Source: Lewinellaceae bacterium
Lineage (GTDB): Bacteria > Bacteroidota > Bacteroidia > Chitinophagales > Saprospiraceae
DNA length: 64,000 nucleotides
Direction: 5' to 3'
Assembly (NCBI GenBank): GCA_020636445.1
Contig: JACJXV010000019.1
Coordinates: 1-64,000 of the forward strand
Shown: positions 53,985-63,299 of the stretch, piece by piece
Layout: each line of letters begins with the position of its first letter
Position numbering within the stretch: the first letter of the stretch is position 1
Notes under the pieces: model-generated
The model's input: the letters and a program-made list of their open reading frames with translations, nothing else
Databases searched by the model: none
What the model was told of the DNA's origin: nothing
Made by a program: the position numbers and the translations under genes

Positions 53985-55229
53985 ATGGCTGCCGCAACTC
54001 CATCCCACCAACTTTCTCCGCTTTTAGTCAATGGGTTTCCACAGCATTACCCTTGGGGCGGAACAACCTTTATTCCTCAACTATTGCATCTGGCCAATCC
54101 AGCTAATGAGCCTTATGCTGAGTTATGGTTTGGCGATCATTCGCGGGGCCCCGCAACGGCTGCCAATAGTCAGGGTACCACCCGGTCCTTGACAGAATGG
54201 ATTTCCCTGGCACCCGCCGAGCTATTGGGGTCGGATATTGCGCTGAAATATGCAGATCAACTTCCCTATTTGTTAAAAATTCTGGATGTAAAGCAGATGC
54301 TTTCGATTCAGGCTCACCCAAGCAAAGAAGAAGCTGTACGCGGTTTTGCTGCTGAGGAGGCTGCGGGAATACCCATCGATGCCTCCCACCGAACCTTCCG
54401 GGACCCCAATCCGAAGCCTGAAGTAATGATTGCCGTGACTGAGTTCTGGCTGTTGCACGGGTTTCAGGAACCATCACTAAGCCTGGCTCTTTTGAAACAA
54501 CGGCCTGCGTTGGCCCCGCTGGCTACACATCTGGCGACGGGAGGGCTGGCCGCATTTTACCAGTACCTCATGGAACTGCCTCAAGCGGAAGTCGATCAAA
54601 TACTACAGCCCCTGGCCGCGGAGCTACTTCCTTTGCTCAAGGATGACGCACTTCCTAAAACCTCGCCGGATTATTGGGCCGCTCTCGCCTGCCGGGATTT
54701 TCGACCTAGTGAAAGTGGTCAATATGACCGGGGTATCTTCTCCATTTATTTAATGAATCTGGTTCACCTACAGCCTGGGGAAGGTATTTTTCAAGGTTCC
54801 GGCATCCTGCATGCATACCTGGAAGGGGTAAATGTCGAATTAATGGCGAACTCAGATAATGTATTCCGGGGCGGATTAACCAATAAACACATTGATGTTC
54901 CGCTGTTACTGGAGCACATCGACTTAGCCCCAGTTGTTCCTCAAAAACTGACAGGAAGCGGTGTTAGGCCTTGGGCCCATTACTCGACACCTGCTGAGGA
55001 GTTTTCCATCAGCCAGGTTACCTTAGACCCTAATGAATCGTGGGAGATACCCGCTACTCCATCCCCCCAGATCTGGCTGGTATTACAAGGAGCGGTGTCT
55101 ACGGCGCTACTGCCCTCAATGGTCAATGCAGGCCAGGGAATGTTTGTTGCCTGGAACCAACAGGTGCCCCTAAAAGCCGGTCCGGCAGGAGCAACTCTTT
55201 TCAGGGCTTCCGTTGGCCGGCAACAGTAA
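53985..55229 (+). CDS. manA: Mannose-6-phosphate isomerase, class I
   Basis: 414 residues, type I PMI fold. Zinc-site and active-site segments: NGFPQHYPWGGTTF, EPYAELWFGDHSRGPA, LLKILDVKQMLSIQAHPSKEEA, NPKPEVMIAVTEFWLLHGF, and GILHAYLEGVNVELMANSDNVFRGGLTNKHIDV. It interconverts mannose-6-P and fructose-6-P for GDP-mannose synthesis. In an operon with the upstream methyltransferase. Confidence 0.93.
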   Translation: MAAATPSHQLSPLLVNGFPQHYPWGGTTFIPQLLHLANPANEPYAELWFGDHSRGPATAANSQGTTRSLTEWISLAPAELLGSDIALKYADQLPYLLKILDVKQMLSIQAHPSKEEAVRGFAAEEAAGIPIDASHRTFRDPNPKPEVMIAVTEFWLLHGFQEPSLSLALLKQRPALAPLATHLATGGLAAFYQYLMELPQAEVDQILQPLAAELLPLLKDDALPKTSPDYWAALACRDFRPSESGQYDRGIFSIYLMNLVHLQPGEGIFQGSGILHAYLEGVNVELMANSDNVFRGGLTNKHIDVPLLLEHIDLAPVVPQKLTGSGVRPWAHYSTPAEEFSISQVTLDPNESWEIPATPSPQIWLVLQGAVSTALLPSMVNAGQGMFVAWNQQVPLKAGPAGATLFRASVGRQQ

Positions 55230-55251
55230 ACTGAGTTCGTTGGAAAAGTTA

Positions 55252-56400
55252 CTAATGGTAACCGGCCGGCGACTCGCTGAGTTTTTGCAAGGTAACGTTG
55301 ACTGCCTGGTTACGGCCATGGCGGTAATATTCCATGTTGATTTTATCCCCAGGTCGGAAACGAGCGATTACCTCTTGCAACTGGGGCATGCCTGGGGTTA
55401 TCATGCCATTTACCCGAAGAATAACATCTCCATTTCGGAGACCGGCAAGATCAGCACCACTTCCCGGAGTAACACTGGTTACCAAAACCCCCTTAACCTC
55501 CTTAAGACCTAATTTTCGGGCCTGAGTCCCATCAATATCTTCAATGGTAACGCCCAGAATTCCCCGTTGCACCATGCCATAGGCCTTGAGGTCCTGAATC
55601 ACCTTTTGTACCAGATTGGCAGGGATGGCAAAAGAATATCCCTCGTAGGACCCACTTTCTGAAATGATGGCAGTATTGATCCCGATCAGCTCTCCGGCAA
55701 CATTTACCAGCGCGCCGCCGCTGTTGCCCGGATTAACGGCAGCATCCGTTTGAATAAAGGATTCAATAGCATAGATACCTGGCAGGATATTGATATTCCG
55801 CCCTTTAGCACTTACAATGCCGGCAGTAACCGTTGAAGCCAGATTAAAGGGATTGCCCACTGCCAAAACCCACTCGCCAACCTGAACATCATCTGAATCA
55901 CCGAAATGCAATGGCGTTAAATGAACTGCATCCACCTTCAGCAAGGCCAGGTCGGTATGCGGGTCAAGGCCTATTAAATCAGCAGCGTATTGTCGCTTAT
56001 TAGAAAAGGTAACCTCAAAACGCAACCCGTTACCAATTACATGGTCATTTGTGATAATATAACCATCCGCACTATAGACGACCCCCGATCCGGAGGAAAT
56101 TCGATTACCAGCCTGATCAAGCACATTGATGTTGACCACGCCATCCATAACGGCTCGGGAAGCTTCGACAAAATCGACATTTAATAGCTCCGCCCGCTTT
56201 CTTGCCAATGGACGTTGCTCTTCCCATTCCGTCACCTTTGGCAATTCTGCAACCAGGGATGCCAAATGAACTGATGATTCAATGGCCCCTCCGCCTACAC
56301 TTCCCAACCTATGCGGTTGGGGAATGAAAATCCAAAAAAGGCAACAGGTTATTAACGAACTGATTACGGCAATCAGGGCAGTACGTAGGGATGGGTGCAT
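55252..56400 (-). CDS. HtrA/DegS-like trypsin-type serine protease
   Basis: 382 residues with one N-terminal membrane anchor (LITCCLFWIFI) and no cleavable signal. Catalytic triad: His120 (ITNDHVIG), Asp150 (HTDLALLKVD) and Ser227 (NPGNSGGA). A single PDZ domain follows (about 265-365, GILGVTIEDIDG to NVTLQ). One PDZ and an anchor make it more like DegS than DegP. A periplasmic protease of envelope stress control. Convergent with manA. Confidence 0.88.
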   Translation of the reverse strand: MHPSLRTALIAVISSLITCCLFWIFIPQPHRLGSVGGGAIESSVHLASLVAELPKVTEWEEQRPLARKRAELLNVDFVEASRAVMDGVVNINVLDQAGNRISSGSGVVYSADGYIITNDHVIGNGLRFEVTFSNKRQYAADLIGLDPHTDLALLKVDAVHLTPLHFGDSDDVQVGEWVLAVGNPFNLASTVTAGIVSAKGRNINILPGIYAIESFIQTDAAVNPGNSGGALVNVAGELIGINTAIISESGSYEGYSFAIPANLVQKVIQDLKAYGMVQRGILGVTIEDIDGTQARKLGLKEVKGVLVTSVTPGSGADLAGLRNGDVILRVNGMITPGMPQLQEVIARFRPGDKINMEYYRHGRNQAVNVTLQKLSESPAGYH

Positions 56401-56524
56401 AGGTTCTTTATTTCAATCTTGCATAAATTAACCCAAAATGCAAGACCACAAAGGTAATTTCGATAAACCGCTGTATTTCTTAGAAAAGGACCGCAAAACA
56501 CACCCCTCGGGGTAGAAAAACTTA

Positions 56525-56558
56525 CCGATGGGGAAGCAGATTGACTGCTTCCCATCGG
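56525..56558 (-). terminator. Terminator after the glucosaminidase gene
   Basis: CCGATGGGGAAGCAG (56525-56539) pairs with CTGCTTCCCATCGG (56545-56558) with one bulged base. On the minus strand it is followed by TAAGTTTTTC. It lies in the otherwise featureless spacer 56401-56723. Confidence 0.7.
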
Positions 56559-56723
56559 CAGGCTAATGACCACATTGAGATAAAATTTTAGCTGTGTACG
56601 CCTAATTCCCTAAGGGTGCTACCCTTTCAGAACAGCGGGTGATTTCCAGGCACAGCACCTGCGTTGCGTTGAATGGTATGTGCTATTTATTCTCTTGGTA
56701 CGTGTTTGGCAGACCAGCAATGA

Positions 56724-57527
56724 CTACTTCTCATCCAGCAGGTATAACTGATAACGTTCTATTATTTCCACCAGATTTTTAGCGTAGTTGCGTTGTGCGG
56801 AGCCCTGTTGCTTAGCCAGCGCAGTTGCCCAATCCCGGTAAGAAACCTCTTTCTGACAGAGGCTGGAGAGTTGTTTTGATAACATTAAACTATGTGCCCG
56901 CCAATTTTCCCAGGCACTGGCATAATCTCTTCCGTGCATGGACTGGCCAAAATAATTTTGGTGTTCTGCTACTGCAGGATGCGTACCCGCCCGGCTTTCC
57001 ATCAGTCCCTGGGCCATTTTGACACTTGCCGGAATGTGAAATTTATCCATTTCCGCCTGGGCAACACGACTGAAGCGATTAATAAAAGCCCGGGCTTGCC
57101 CCTCTTCCAGTTCGCGAAATGTAGCGGGTTGATAATAGGGAGCTGCATTGCGCAAACTAACCGGAGAAGCAACAATGGATAATTCGTCCATGTTTGAAGA
57201 GGCCTTGACCACCTGTTCATGACCATCCCCCCCCTGAGGCACCTGCATATTGATGGAAAACTGAATATCCTTCCGGAAAACAACAAAAATCACAAAGGCA
57301 AGAAAGGCCAATCGGAAATAGGGTAGCTTACGTTCGCCATGCTGGCCATAGATAAGTACAAAAACCTGGAATTTCAAGGCAATATATACATTGTGTATCC
57401 CCTGGATGAACCGGGCCAGTAATTCCCGAAGAGACATGACAGGTACAACCGACCGGCCGCCGCCGTTTCGATTCATTGCGGTATGACGTCCATTATTGAC
57501 GGTGCGATGAAGTTTATTTTCTTTCAT
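56724..57527 (-). CDS. Glucosaminidase domain-containing membrane protein
   Basis: 267 residues. A cytosolic N-terminus of about 78 residues and a membrane helix (YFRLAFLAFVIFVVF, about 76-90) precede a periplasmic domain from about 155 to 262 with FHIPASVKMAQGLMESRAGTHPAVAEHQNYFGQSMHG, the glucosaminidase (GH73-like) signature with catalytic Glu in LMESRAG. It should cut peptidoglycan between GlcNAc and MurNAc. An AT-rich palindrome sits in its upstream spacer. Confidence 0.83.
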   Translation of the reverse strand: MKENKLHRTVNNGRHTAMNRNGGGRSVVPVMSLRELLARFIQGIHNVYIALKFQVFVLIYGQHGERKLPYFRLAFLAFVIFVVFRKDIQFSINMQVPQGGDGHEQVVKASSNMDELSIVASPVSLRNAAPYYQPATFRELEEGQARAFINRFSRVAQAEMDKFHIPASVKMAQGLMESRAGTHPAVAEHQNYFGQSMHGRDYASAWENWRAHSLMLSKQLSSLCQKEVSYRDWATALAKQQGSAQRNYAKNLVEIIERYQLYLLDEK

Positions 57528-57582
57528 AACCTTAGATTTAATTTACGTTGCATTGCTATTCCTCCGTTTTAGAAGGTTGAGC

Positions 57583-57622
57583 CTTGTGATAAAACAAAAA
57601 TAAAACAAAAAGTTTTCACAAG
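57583..57622. repeat. AT-rich imperfect palindrome upstream of the glucosaminidase gene
   Basis: CTTGTGATAAAAC and GTTTTCACAAG pair with one unpaired AT. The spacer 57528-57902 is otherwise without a gene. Confidence 0.5.
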
Positions 57623-57902
57623 CAACAATTCGCACATTTTAACACAAAAAATGTTTTAATTCGGCTTCGCATTGTCCGTGAATCAAGTATCAGGAATAAG
57701 TAATCAGCCGGTGAACAATCAGAATTGCAGGGGAGGACTGATACGCAATACTGCATAAATACAGTCTCTCCACACTTGTGGAAAAGCCATTCTGACATGT
57801 CAGGATGCTGTTGCTGGCTGGATTGCCGTCCAGTGTAATCCCAGCCAGGTACGTAAGTTCAACCATTTACGTACAGCAGCCGACCACCCGGCATTTGTCC
57901 TT

Positions 57903-58337
57903 GACCATTTCCTTGATCGGGTGAACAAAATGTTCTATTTTACTTCCGCTTCGCAATTGGACATATTGCGGGATAAAGAGTTACCTGATAATGTCAACCC
58001 GGCTGGAAACGCTACTATGGCACTGAACTTAATTCGGTTAGGGTGGTTGTTGGATAAACCAGGATGGGTTGAAATAACTCCCCATACGATCAGTCAGTTC
58101 ATTAAGACGATTACTGAGTATCCTGTTATTTTTGCCCGATGGGTACAGATCCACCAAAAGCTGGTGGGATCGGGGAATGTATCAGTTGTCGTCCGACGGG
58201 ATTTACCAATTGCAGTGGTGAGCGGCGCAGGCCCGGAATATTCCTTCCTGGTCAATCGCCAGGAATGGAGGCTGAACTTTTCATTTACCCCTGTTACAAC
58301 TATAGCTGCAAATTGCTGGTTAGCAGTATACGGGTAA
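57903..58337 (+). pseudogene. Remnant of a YyaL/DUF255 (spermatogenesis-associated-20-like) protein
   Basis: About 140 residues that match only the C-terminal part of the DUF255/YyaL family: MFYFTSASQLDILRDKELPDNVNPAGNATMALNLIRLGWL then ITEYPVIFARWVQIHQKLVG. Full YyaL proteins have about 680 residues with an N-terminal thioredoxin domain, which is missing here. In-frame sequence upstream meets a stop codon at 57855-57857, and the homology begins near DHFLDRVNKM, so this is a truncated relic. It may be expressed from a GTG at 57921. Confidence 0.65.
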
Positions 58338-58395
58338 TAACCAACCATATCATCCCGGTTAAAGCATCATCAAACCAGTGAAAATATCACCGCCT

Positions 58396-59364
58396 ATGCG
58401 CACATGGATCTTCCTCCTGGGACTAAGTCTTTTCAGCTTGCCCTCTCTTTTCGGCCAGCAAGCTGCTCAATACACCTTATATATGCTTAATCCAATGCAG
58501 TTCCATCCCGGCTATGCCGGATTGGATTATTCCCTGAGTGCAACCGGGGGAATAAGGCGGCAATGGGTCAATTTAGAAGGCAGTCCAAATTCACAGTTTG
58601 TCAATGTCCATATGCCCCTGGCCATCGCGAAAGGTGCGGTAGGGTTAAAACTGGAGAACGATCTCTTCGGTGCGGAACGCGCCACCCGGGCGATGTTTGT
58701 ATATGCCTATCACCTGGAACTAGGCAATAGCGGAATACTTTCCCTGGGAGTAGGTGCCGGATTACAGCAGCACCGTCTGGACGGCCAACAACTACGTACC
58801 CCCGATGGTAATTACGAAGGGGGACTGATTGATCATCGGGATGGCATTTTGCCCCTGGGTATCGCCAGTGGCCAGGCACTTACCTTTGAAGCCGGAGTTT
58901 TTTTTAAAAATGAAAAGTGGGAATCGGGATTGAGTGTTCGCCACCTCAATGAACCCCTGCTTACTTTAGAGGCACTTTCTATCCAGCTCAAAAGATCCAT
59001 TTTCTACAGCTTAGGGTATAGCCTGGAAATTAACAGTGATCTTTCGTTGCATCCTTCCCTAATGGTGCGTTCAGATTTACAGCAGACGCAGGCAGATGCT
59101 TCATTGATTCTAAAATATAACAACAATATATTCGGGGGGGCATCGTTTAGAGGATATAATGCCAACAGCATTGACGCCGTAGGGTTTTTGGCGGGTTTCA
59201 AACTCAATGAGAATCTGACTTTAGGTTATGCCTACGACATGACTCTATCAGACCTGCGTAATGTCAGTGATGGATCACACGAAATTATTTTGAACTACAA
59301 TTTGAACAAACTGATCGGGATGGGACGGCCACCCCGGATTATTTACAACCCCCGGTCACTTTAA
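58396..59364 (+). CDS. PorP/SprF family type IX secretion system membrane protein
   Basis: 322 residues from the ATG at 58396; a GTG at 58378 is also in frame. The signal peptide is followed by QAAQYTLYMLNPMQFHPGYAGLDYSLSATGGIRRQWVNLEGSPNSQFVNVHMPL, a reliable hallmark of the PorP/SprF outer-membrane family. PorP/SprF proteins bind GldJ/GldK-associated rings or anchor T9SS cargo. Lies directly before gldK, as is usual. Confidence 0.9.
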   Translation: MRTWIFLLGLSLFSLPSLFGQQAAQYTLYMLNPMQFHPGYAGLDYSLSATGGIRRQWVNLEGSPNSQFVNVHMPLAIAKGAVGLKLENDLFGAERATRAMFVYAYHLELGNSGILSLGVGAGLQQHRLDGQQLRTPDGNYEGGLIDHRDGILPLGIASGQALTFEAGVFFKNEKWESGLSVRHLNEPLLTLEALSIQLKRSIFYSLGYSLEINSDLSLHPSLMVRSDLQQTQADASLILKYNNNIFGGASFRGYNANSIDAVGFLAGFKLNENLTLGYAYDMTLSDLRNVSDGSHEIILNYNLNKLIGMGRPPRIIYNPRSL

Positions 59365-59470
59365 GATAAAGTTTCCGGGCTGGATAATACTAAGCCGATT
59401 TGGCTTGGCGTTAGCTTGATACTTGGTTGTTAAAACGGTGTGCCGGGACGGCAAATAGAACACATTAGTT

Positions 59471-59500
59471 TTTGTAAAATGCCCAAACGGCCTATATTTA
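59471..59500 (+). promoter_or_regulatory. Bacteroidota promoter for gldK
   Basis: TTTG at 59471-59474 and TATATTTA at 59493-59500 with an 18-base spacer, 51 bases before the ATG at 59551. Confidence 0.75.
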
Positions 59501-59550
59501 CCACCGCTTTCAAAAAAGCAATTAAACTGAAGGAAAATTCGGGTGTAAAC

Positions 59551-60783
59551 ATGAAGAACGTACTCAAGATTTCACTAGCCCTGCTGGTAGTTGCGATGAT
59601 GTCTTGCGGAAAGCGCGAGTCGGGCGAATTGATCGGGGCCTCCGATCGACCGGTATGGAAAGGCTTTAACCCTTATGGCATGGTTTACGTGCCCTCCGGA
59701 ACCGTATTGGTAGGTCCAAGTGATCAGGACGTGAGCGCTACTTTCGTCCAGCGGCCCAAACAAATCTCCATCCAGGGTTTTTACATGGATGATACAGAAA
59801 TTACCAATAACGAGTATCGCCAGTTTGTCTACTGGGTGCGCGACTCTATCGCTCACACCATTCTGGGCCATTTCCGGGATGACACCGACGAAGAGCGTAT
59901 CGATTGGGATTATGATATTGATTGGGAAGATGAAACGCTCGAAGAAATGTATTTCCAGGGTGACGATCGCTTCGCCGGCCGCAAGGAATACAATACCGAG
60001 ATGTTCAAGTATACCTACAGCTGGTTTGACTGGCAACGTGCCGCCGGTGACCGTGGCAACTCACCTCGGACTCAATTCATCAAGAAGAAGACTGTAAAAG
60101 TTTATCCCGACACATTGGTATGGGTGCGCGATTTTGCCTACTCCTACAATGAACCGATGGCTCGGAACTACTTCTGGCACCCGGCATACGACGACTACCC
60201 CGTAGTTGGTGTAGACTGGCACATGGCCAACGCATTCTGCTTCTGGCGGACTATGCTTTACAACCAGTATCTGGGTAAAGATCAGGTAAATACGGAAAAC
60301 TTCCGTTTACCTTCAGAGTTTGAATGGGAATATGCAGCGCGTGGTGGTCACGAACTGGCACCTTATCCCTGGGGGGGGCCCTACATCCGCAATGCGAAGG
60401 GTTGCCTTCTGGCTAACTTTAAACCCGGCCGTGGTAACTATCCTGAAGATGGTGGCATGTATACGGTGAAAGCTGATGCCTATTTCCCCAACGATTACGG
60501 CCTGTACAATATGGCTGGTAACGTGTCGGAATGGACACTGACCGCTTACAGCGAAAATGCCATATCACGGGTGCATGACCAGAACCCCGATTACCGCTAC
60601 GATGCGGAAGACAGTGATGATCCCAGCAACAAACGTAAAGTTATTCGCGGAGGTTCCTGGAAAGATGTACACTTCTTCCTGCAAAACAGTACCCGGAACT
60701 ATGAGTACCAGGACACTACGAAGTCTTACATCGGCTTCCGCTGCGTACTTACCTTCCTGGGGCGCTCAATTAACGATTTCTAG
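59551..60783 (+). CDS. gldK: Type IX secretion/gliding lipoprotein GldK
   Basis: 410 residues starting at 59551, with a lipoprotein signal (SLALLVVAMMSCGK, Cys at 20). The rest is an FGE-sulfatase-like domain: DDTEITNNEYRQFVYWVRD, VDWHMANAFCFWRTMLYNQYLG, FRLPSEFEWEYAARGG, YGLYNMAGNVSEWTLTAY, VIRGGSWKD and YIGFRCV. GldK forms a ring in the periplasm with GldN. An earlier in-frame start at 59440 would place the lipobox after a long leader and lies before the promoter. Confidence 0.95.
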   Translation: MKNVLKISLALLVVAMMSCGKRESGELIGASDRPVWKGFNPYGMVYVPSGTVLVGPSDQDVSATFVQRPKQISIQGFYMDDTEITNNEYRQFVYWVRDSIAHTILGHFRDDTDEERIDWDYDIDWEDETLEEMYFQGDDRFAGRKEYNTEMFKYTYSWFDWQRAAGDRGNSPRTQFIKKKTVKVYPDTLVWVRDFAYSYNEPMARNYFWHPAYDDYPVVGVDWHMANAFCFWRTMLYNQYLGKDQVNTENFRLPSEFEWEYAARGGHELAPYPWGGPYIRNAKGCLLANFKPGRGNYPEDGGMYTVKADAYFPNDYGLYNMAGNVSEWTLTAYSENAISRVHDQNPDYRYDAEDSDDPSNKRKVIRGGSWKDVHFFLQNSTRNYEYQDTTKSYIGFRCVLTFLGRSINDF

Positions 60784-60808
60784 TATGTAATCGCCCTTTT
60801 TTCCCAAC

Positions 60809-60848
60809 AAATAAGGATATTGCGGTCTTTTCTGCAATATCCTTATTT
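60809..60848 (+). terminator. Hairpin between gldK and gldL
   Basis: A perfect 15-bp stem (AAATAAGGATATTGC, 60809-60823, with GCAATATCCTTATTT, 60834-60848), ending in TTT. It may reduce read-through into gldL. Confidence 0.75.
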
Positions 60849-60968
60849 AATTACAGAAAATAACGGCTTAGCTGTAACCTTTTTACAAAACGTCATTATA
60901 TCAAATGTGGGTAATAACCCCCCAATTGAATTTGACCTGTTTCAATAACCACTAAAAGTTAAAAACCA

Positions 60969-61589
60969 ATGAGCTTCGTTAAGACGAAAGGCTTTAAGTA
61001 CTTCAAGAACCTGATCATCGGTGTAGGTGCCTCAATTGTACTTTTGGGAGCCCTTTTCAAAATTATGTCCTGGCCACTGGCTGACGAGATGCTGATCGCA
61101 GGGATGCTTACAGAAGCAATTCTGTTCTTCTTCCTGGGTGTTATTGGCCCCGAAAAGGACTACTACTGGGAGAAACTTTACCCAGGCCTCGACAACTACA
61201 ATGCCCAGATTCAGCCGCTGGCTGCCGGCCCGGTTGGTGCCGCTCCGGTAAACACGCCTGCCCTTAATGGTGAGGTAGTTGAACAACAGCTGGGTGGCAT
61301 GTTATCTGAGCTGCAAGTAATGTCTAAAAGCTTGTCTTCACTCAAAGCCCTGCAGGAGGTTGACTTCTCAGGTACGCGTGATCAGCTCAAGACCATGTCC
61401 AACTTTTATACCAAACTGAACGAAGCGATGGTCGATCTGGCCGATTCGGTAGAAGAAGCCAAAGCTTACAAAGAGCAACTCGGCGAACTCAACCAGAATA
61501 TTGGTCGGTTGAATAGCACCTACGCGTCGCTCAACTCCGTTTACGGCAACGTAATTTCGGCGATGGCTGGCGTTAAGCACAACGGCTAA
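60969..61589 (+). CDS. gldL: Gliding motility/T9SS motor protein GldL
   Basis: 206 residues. Two N-terminal transmembrane helices (about 14-30 and 35-55: IIGVGASIVLLGALFKIM and EMLIAGMLTEAILFFFLG, the second with conserved Glu) are followed by a coiled-coil-like cytosolic part. GldL with GldM forms the proton-driven motor of the T9SS. Confidence 0.95.
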   Translation: MSFVKTKGFKYFKNLIIGVGASIVLLGALFKIMSWPLADEMLIAGMLTEAILFFFLGVIGPEKDYYWEKLYPGLDNYNAQIQPLAAGPVGAAPVNTPALNGEVVEQQLGGMLSELQVMSKSLSSLKALQEVDFSGTRDQLKTMSNFYTKLNEAMVDLADSVEEAKAYKEQLGELNQNIGRLNSTYASLNSVYGNVISAMAGVKHNG

Positions 61590-61642
61590 TCCCCACGGCT
61601 TTTTTTGGTTCTTTTTTTACCTGAACACGAAAACGAAAAATT

Positions 61643-62917
61643 ATGTCCATACCAAAGGAGCCGCGGCAGTTGATGATTAACCTGATGTATCTGGTACTCA
61701 CCGCCATGTTGGCCCTGAACGTTTCGGCCAAGATCATCAACGCCTTTTTTGTCATCGACCGCGGTATTAAAAGCAGTAATAGTATTATTGATGAGTCCAA
61801 TGCCTTTGCTTCACAGGCATTGGAAAAAGCTATCGAACAAGACCCGGAGAAATACCGACCATTGCTCGATGCCGCCAAGCAGGTGCAATCCATCTCCAAG
61901 GATTTTAACAGCTTTGTAGAATCAATTCGGGACACCCTGGTTGAATCAACGGGTGGGTATTATCCGGAGGACGACAAGCATCACCCTGGCCTGCCTAAAG
62001 GCTACAAGAATAAGGATGTTACTACCCGTATTCTGGTAAACCAGGGCAAAGGTGAACTCCTTAAAGACCGGGTTTTGAATACCCACAAGCAGGTGATGGA
62101 CATCGTCACCAGATTGAAAGGTATTGAAGGCACTGAGATCAACGATCAGACGCTGGCTGACCTGGAAAAAAGTATTTCCCTGACCATCAGCAATGACTGG
62201 GAAAAAGACAGGGTGGCCAAATCCTGGTCTGAATTTACCTTTAAGCAAATGCCCCTGGCATCGGTTTTCCCACTGCTCACCAAGTTTCAGAACGACATGA
62301 AAAGTTCGGAAGCTGCGGTGATCAACTACCTGGCGAAAAACGTTGGGGCCGAATCCTTTAAGGTTGATAACTTCATTCCGATCTCCTCAGCCCGCAAGAG
62401 CTATGTGATTGCCGGCGAACCCTATGAAGCCGAAATTTCGGTAGGTGCTACCTCCAAGTCGATTACCCAGAACGTTGAAATTAGGGTCAATGGTGCGGCG
62501 CTGAAAGCGGAGGATGGTGTCGCCAAATACTCTGCATCTACGGGAGGAAGTACCGGGATTAAGAAGTATAAGGTAGATGTTACCCTTACCAACCCTTCTA
62601 CCGGCAAACGCGAAACCTATTCCAAGGAGTTTGAATATGAAGTTGGACGCCGATCTGTAACGGTTTCGGCCGACAAGATGAACGTATTCTACAAAGGGGT
62701 AGAAAACCCAATTTCCGTGGTAGCTGCCGGCGTATCATCCAATGAACTTCGCGTTAGTGGTTCCAATGTGACTCTGCGGGGAAGCGGAGGGAAATATACT
62801 GCCGACGTTACATCCTCCAATGGTGTAGCCAAAATCACGGTTTCCGGTGGTGGGCTATCGGCCAGTACATTCGAATTCCGGATCAAACCTATTCCTGATC
62901 CTGTAGCCCAGAAGTAA
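61643..62917 (+). CDS. gldM: Gliding motility/T9SS motor protein GldM, shortened by frameshift
   Basis: 424 residues with an N-terminal membrane helix (LMINLMYLVLTAMLALNVSA) and the helical and Ig-like GldM domains (GldM-N, then PIPDPVAQK at the end). Typical GldM has about 515-525 residues. The missing C-terminal domain is encoded right after the stop in the +1 frame (62913-63218). With one base skipped in CAGAAGTAAC, the combined product would be about 525 residues. Likely a frameshift mutation or a sequence error. Confidence 0.93.
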   Translation: MSIPKEPRQLMINLMYLVLTAMLALNVSAKIINAFFVIDRGIKSSNSIIDESNAFASQALEKAIEQDPEKYRPLLDAAKQVQSISKDFNSFVESIRDTLVESTGGYYPEDDKHHPGLPKGYKNKDVTTRILVNQGKGELLKDRVLNTHKQVMDIVTRLKGIEGTEINDQTLADLEKSISLTISNDWEKDRVAKSWSEFTFKQMPLASVFPLLTKFQNDMKSSEAAVINYLAKNVGAESFKVDNFIPISSARKSYVIAGEPYEAEISVGATSKSITQNVEIRVNGAALKAEDGVAKYSASTGGSTGIKKYKVDVTLTNPSTGKRETYSKEFEYEVGRRSVTVSADKMNVFYKGVENPISVVAAGVSSNELRVSGSNVTLRGSGGKYTADVTSSNGVAKITVSGGGLSASTFEFRIKPIPDPVAQK

Positions 62918-63218
62918 CTCCACTGGTGGTGATATCGGAAACGGTGAATTCAAAGCTCAGCGGGGCGTGATAGCCGTGTTGAACAACTTTGACTTTGATG
63001 CCCGTTGTGAAATTGCTGGCTTCGAGCTTGTTTATGCCCCGCGTCGCCAGGATCCCATTCCGGTAATCAATCCTGGAAGTACCTTTAATGGCCAAGCACG
63101 CGATCTGATCGGCCAGGCTAAGCCCGGTGATTCTTATTACTTCAATAACGTCCGTGCCAGATGCCCGGGCGATCCGGCTTCCAGAAAAATTAACTCAATG
63201 GTATTTACCATTAAGTAA
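62913..63218 (+). pseudogene. gldM: GldM C-terminal domain in the +1 frame
   Basis: In the frame starting at 62913 the sequence reads SNSTGGDIGNGEFKAQRGVIAVLNN and continues with FDFDARCEIAGF, PGDSYYFNNVRARCPGDPASRKINS and the end VFTIK, which is the conserved last domain of GldM. It has no start codon before 62967 of its own. The 62912/62913 junction is the frameshift point. Confidence 0.88.
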
Positions 63219-63238
63219 TTTTTTTTAGCACCTCTATG

Positions 63239-63280
63239 AAATAGTGTACCAGATTCCACCGTTTATCTGGTACACTATTT
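63239..63280 (+). terminator. Hairpin between gldM and gldN
   Basis: A perfect 16-bp stem (63239-63254 with 63265-63280; core AGTGTACCAGAT / ATCTGGTACACT) around a 10-base loop, followed by TTGG. It lies 20 bases before the gldN start and may attenuate gldN expression. Confidence 0.75.
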
Positions 63281-63299
63281 TGGTAAAAACGGACCAAAC

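Noticed and set aside
62905..62920. Programmed +1 frameshift in gldM
   Set aside because: The P-site codon AAG has no good +1 re-pairing (AGT), and no Shine-Dalgarno-like or structure signal is seen; a mutation or sequence error is simpler. Kept only as a possibility in the finding.
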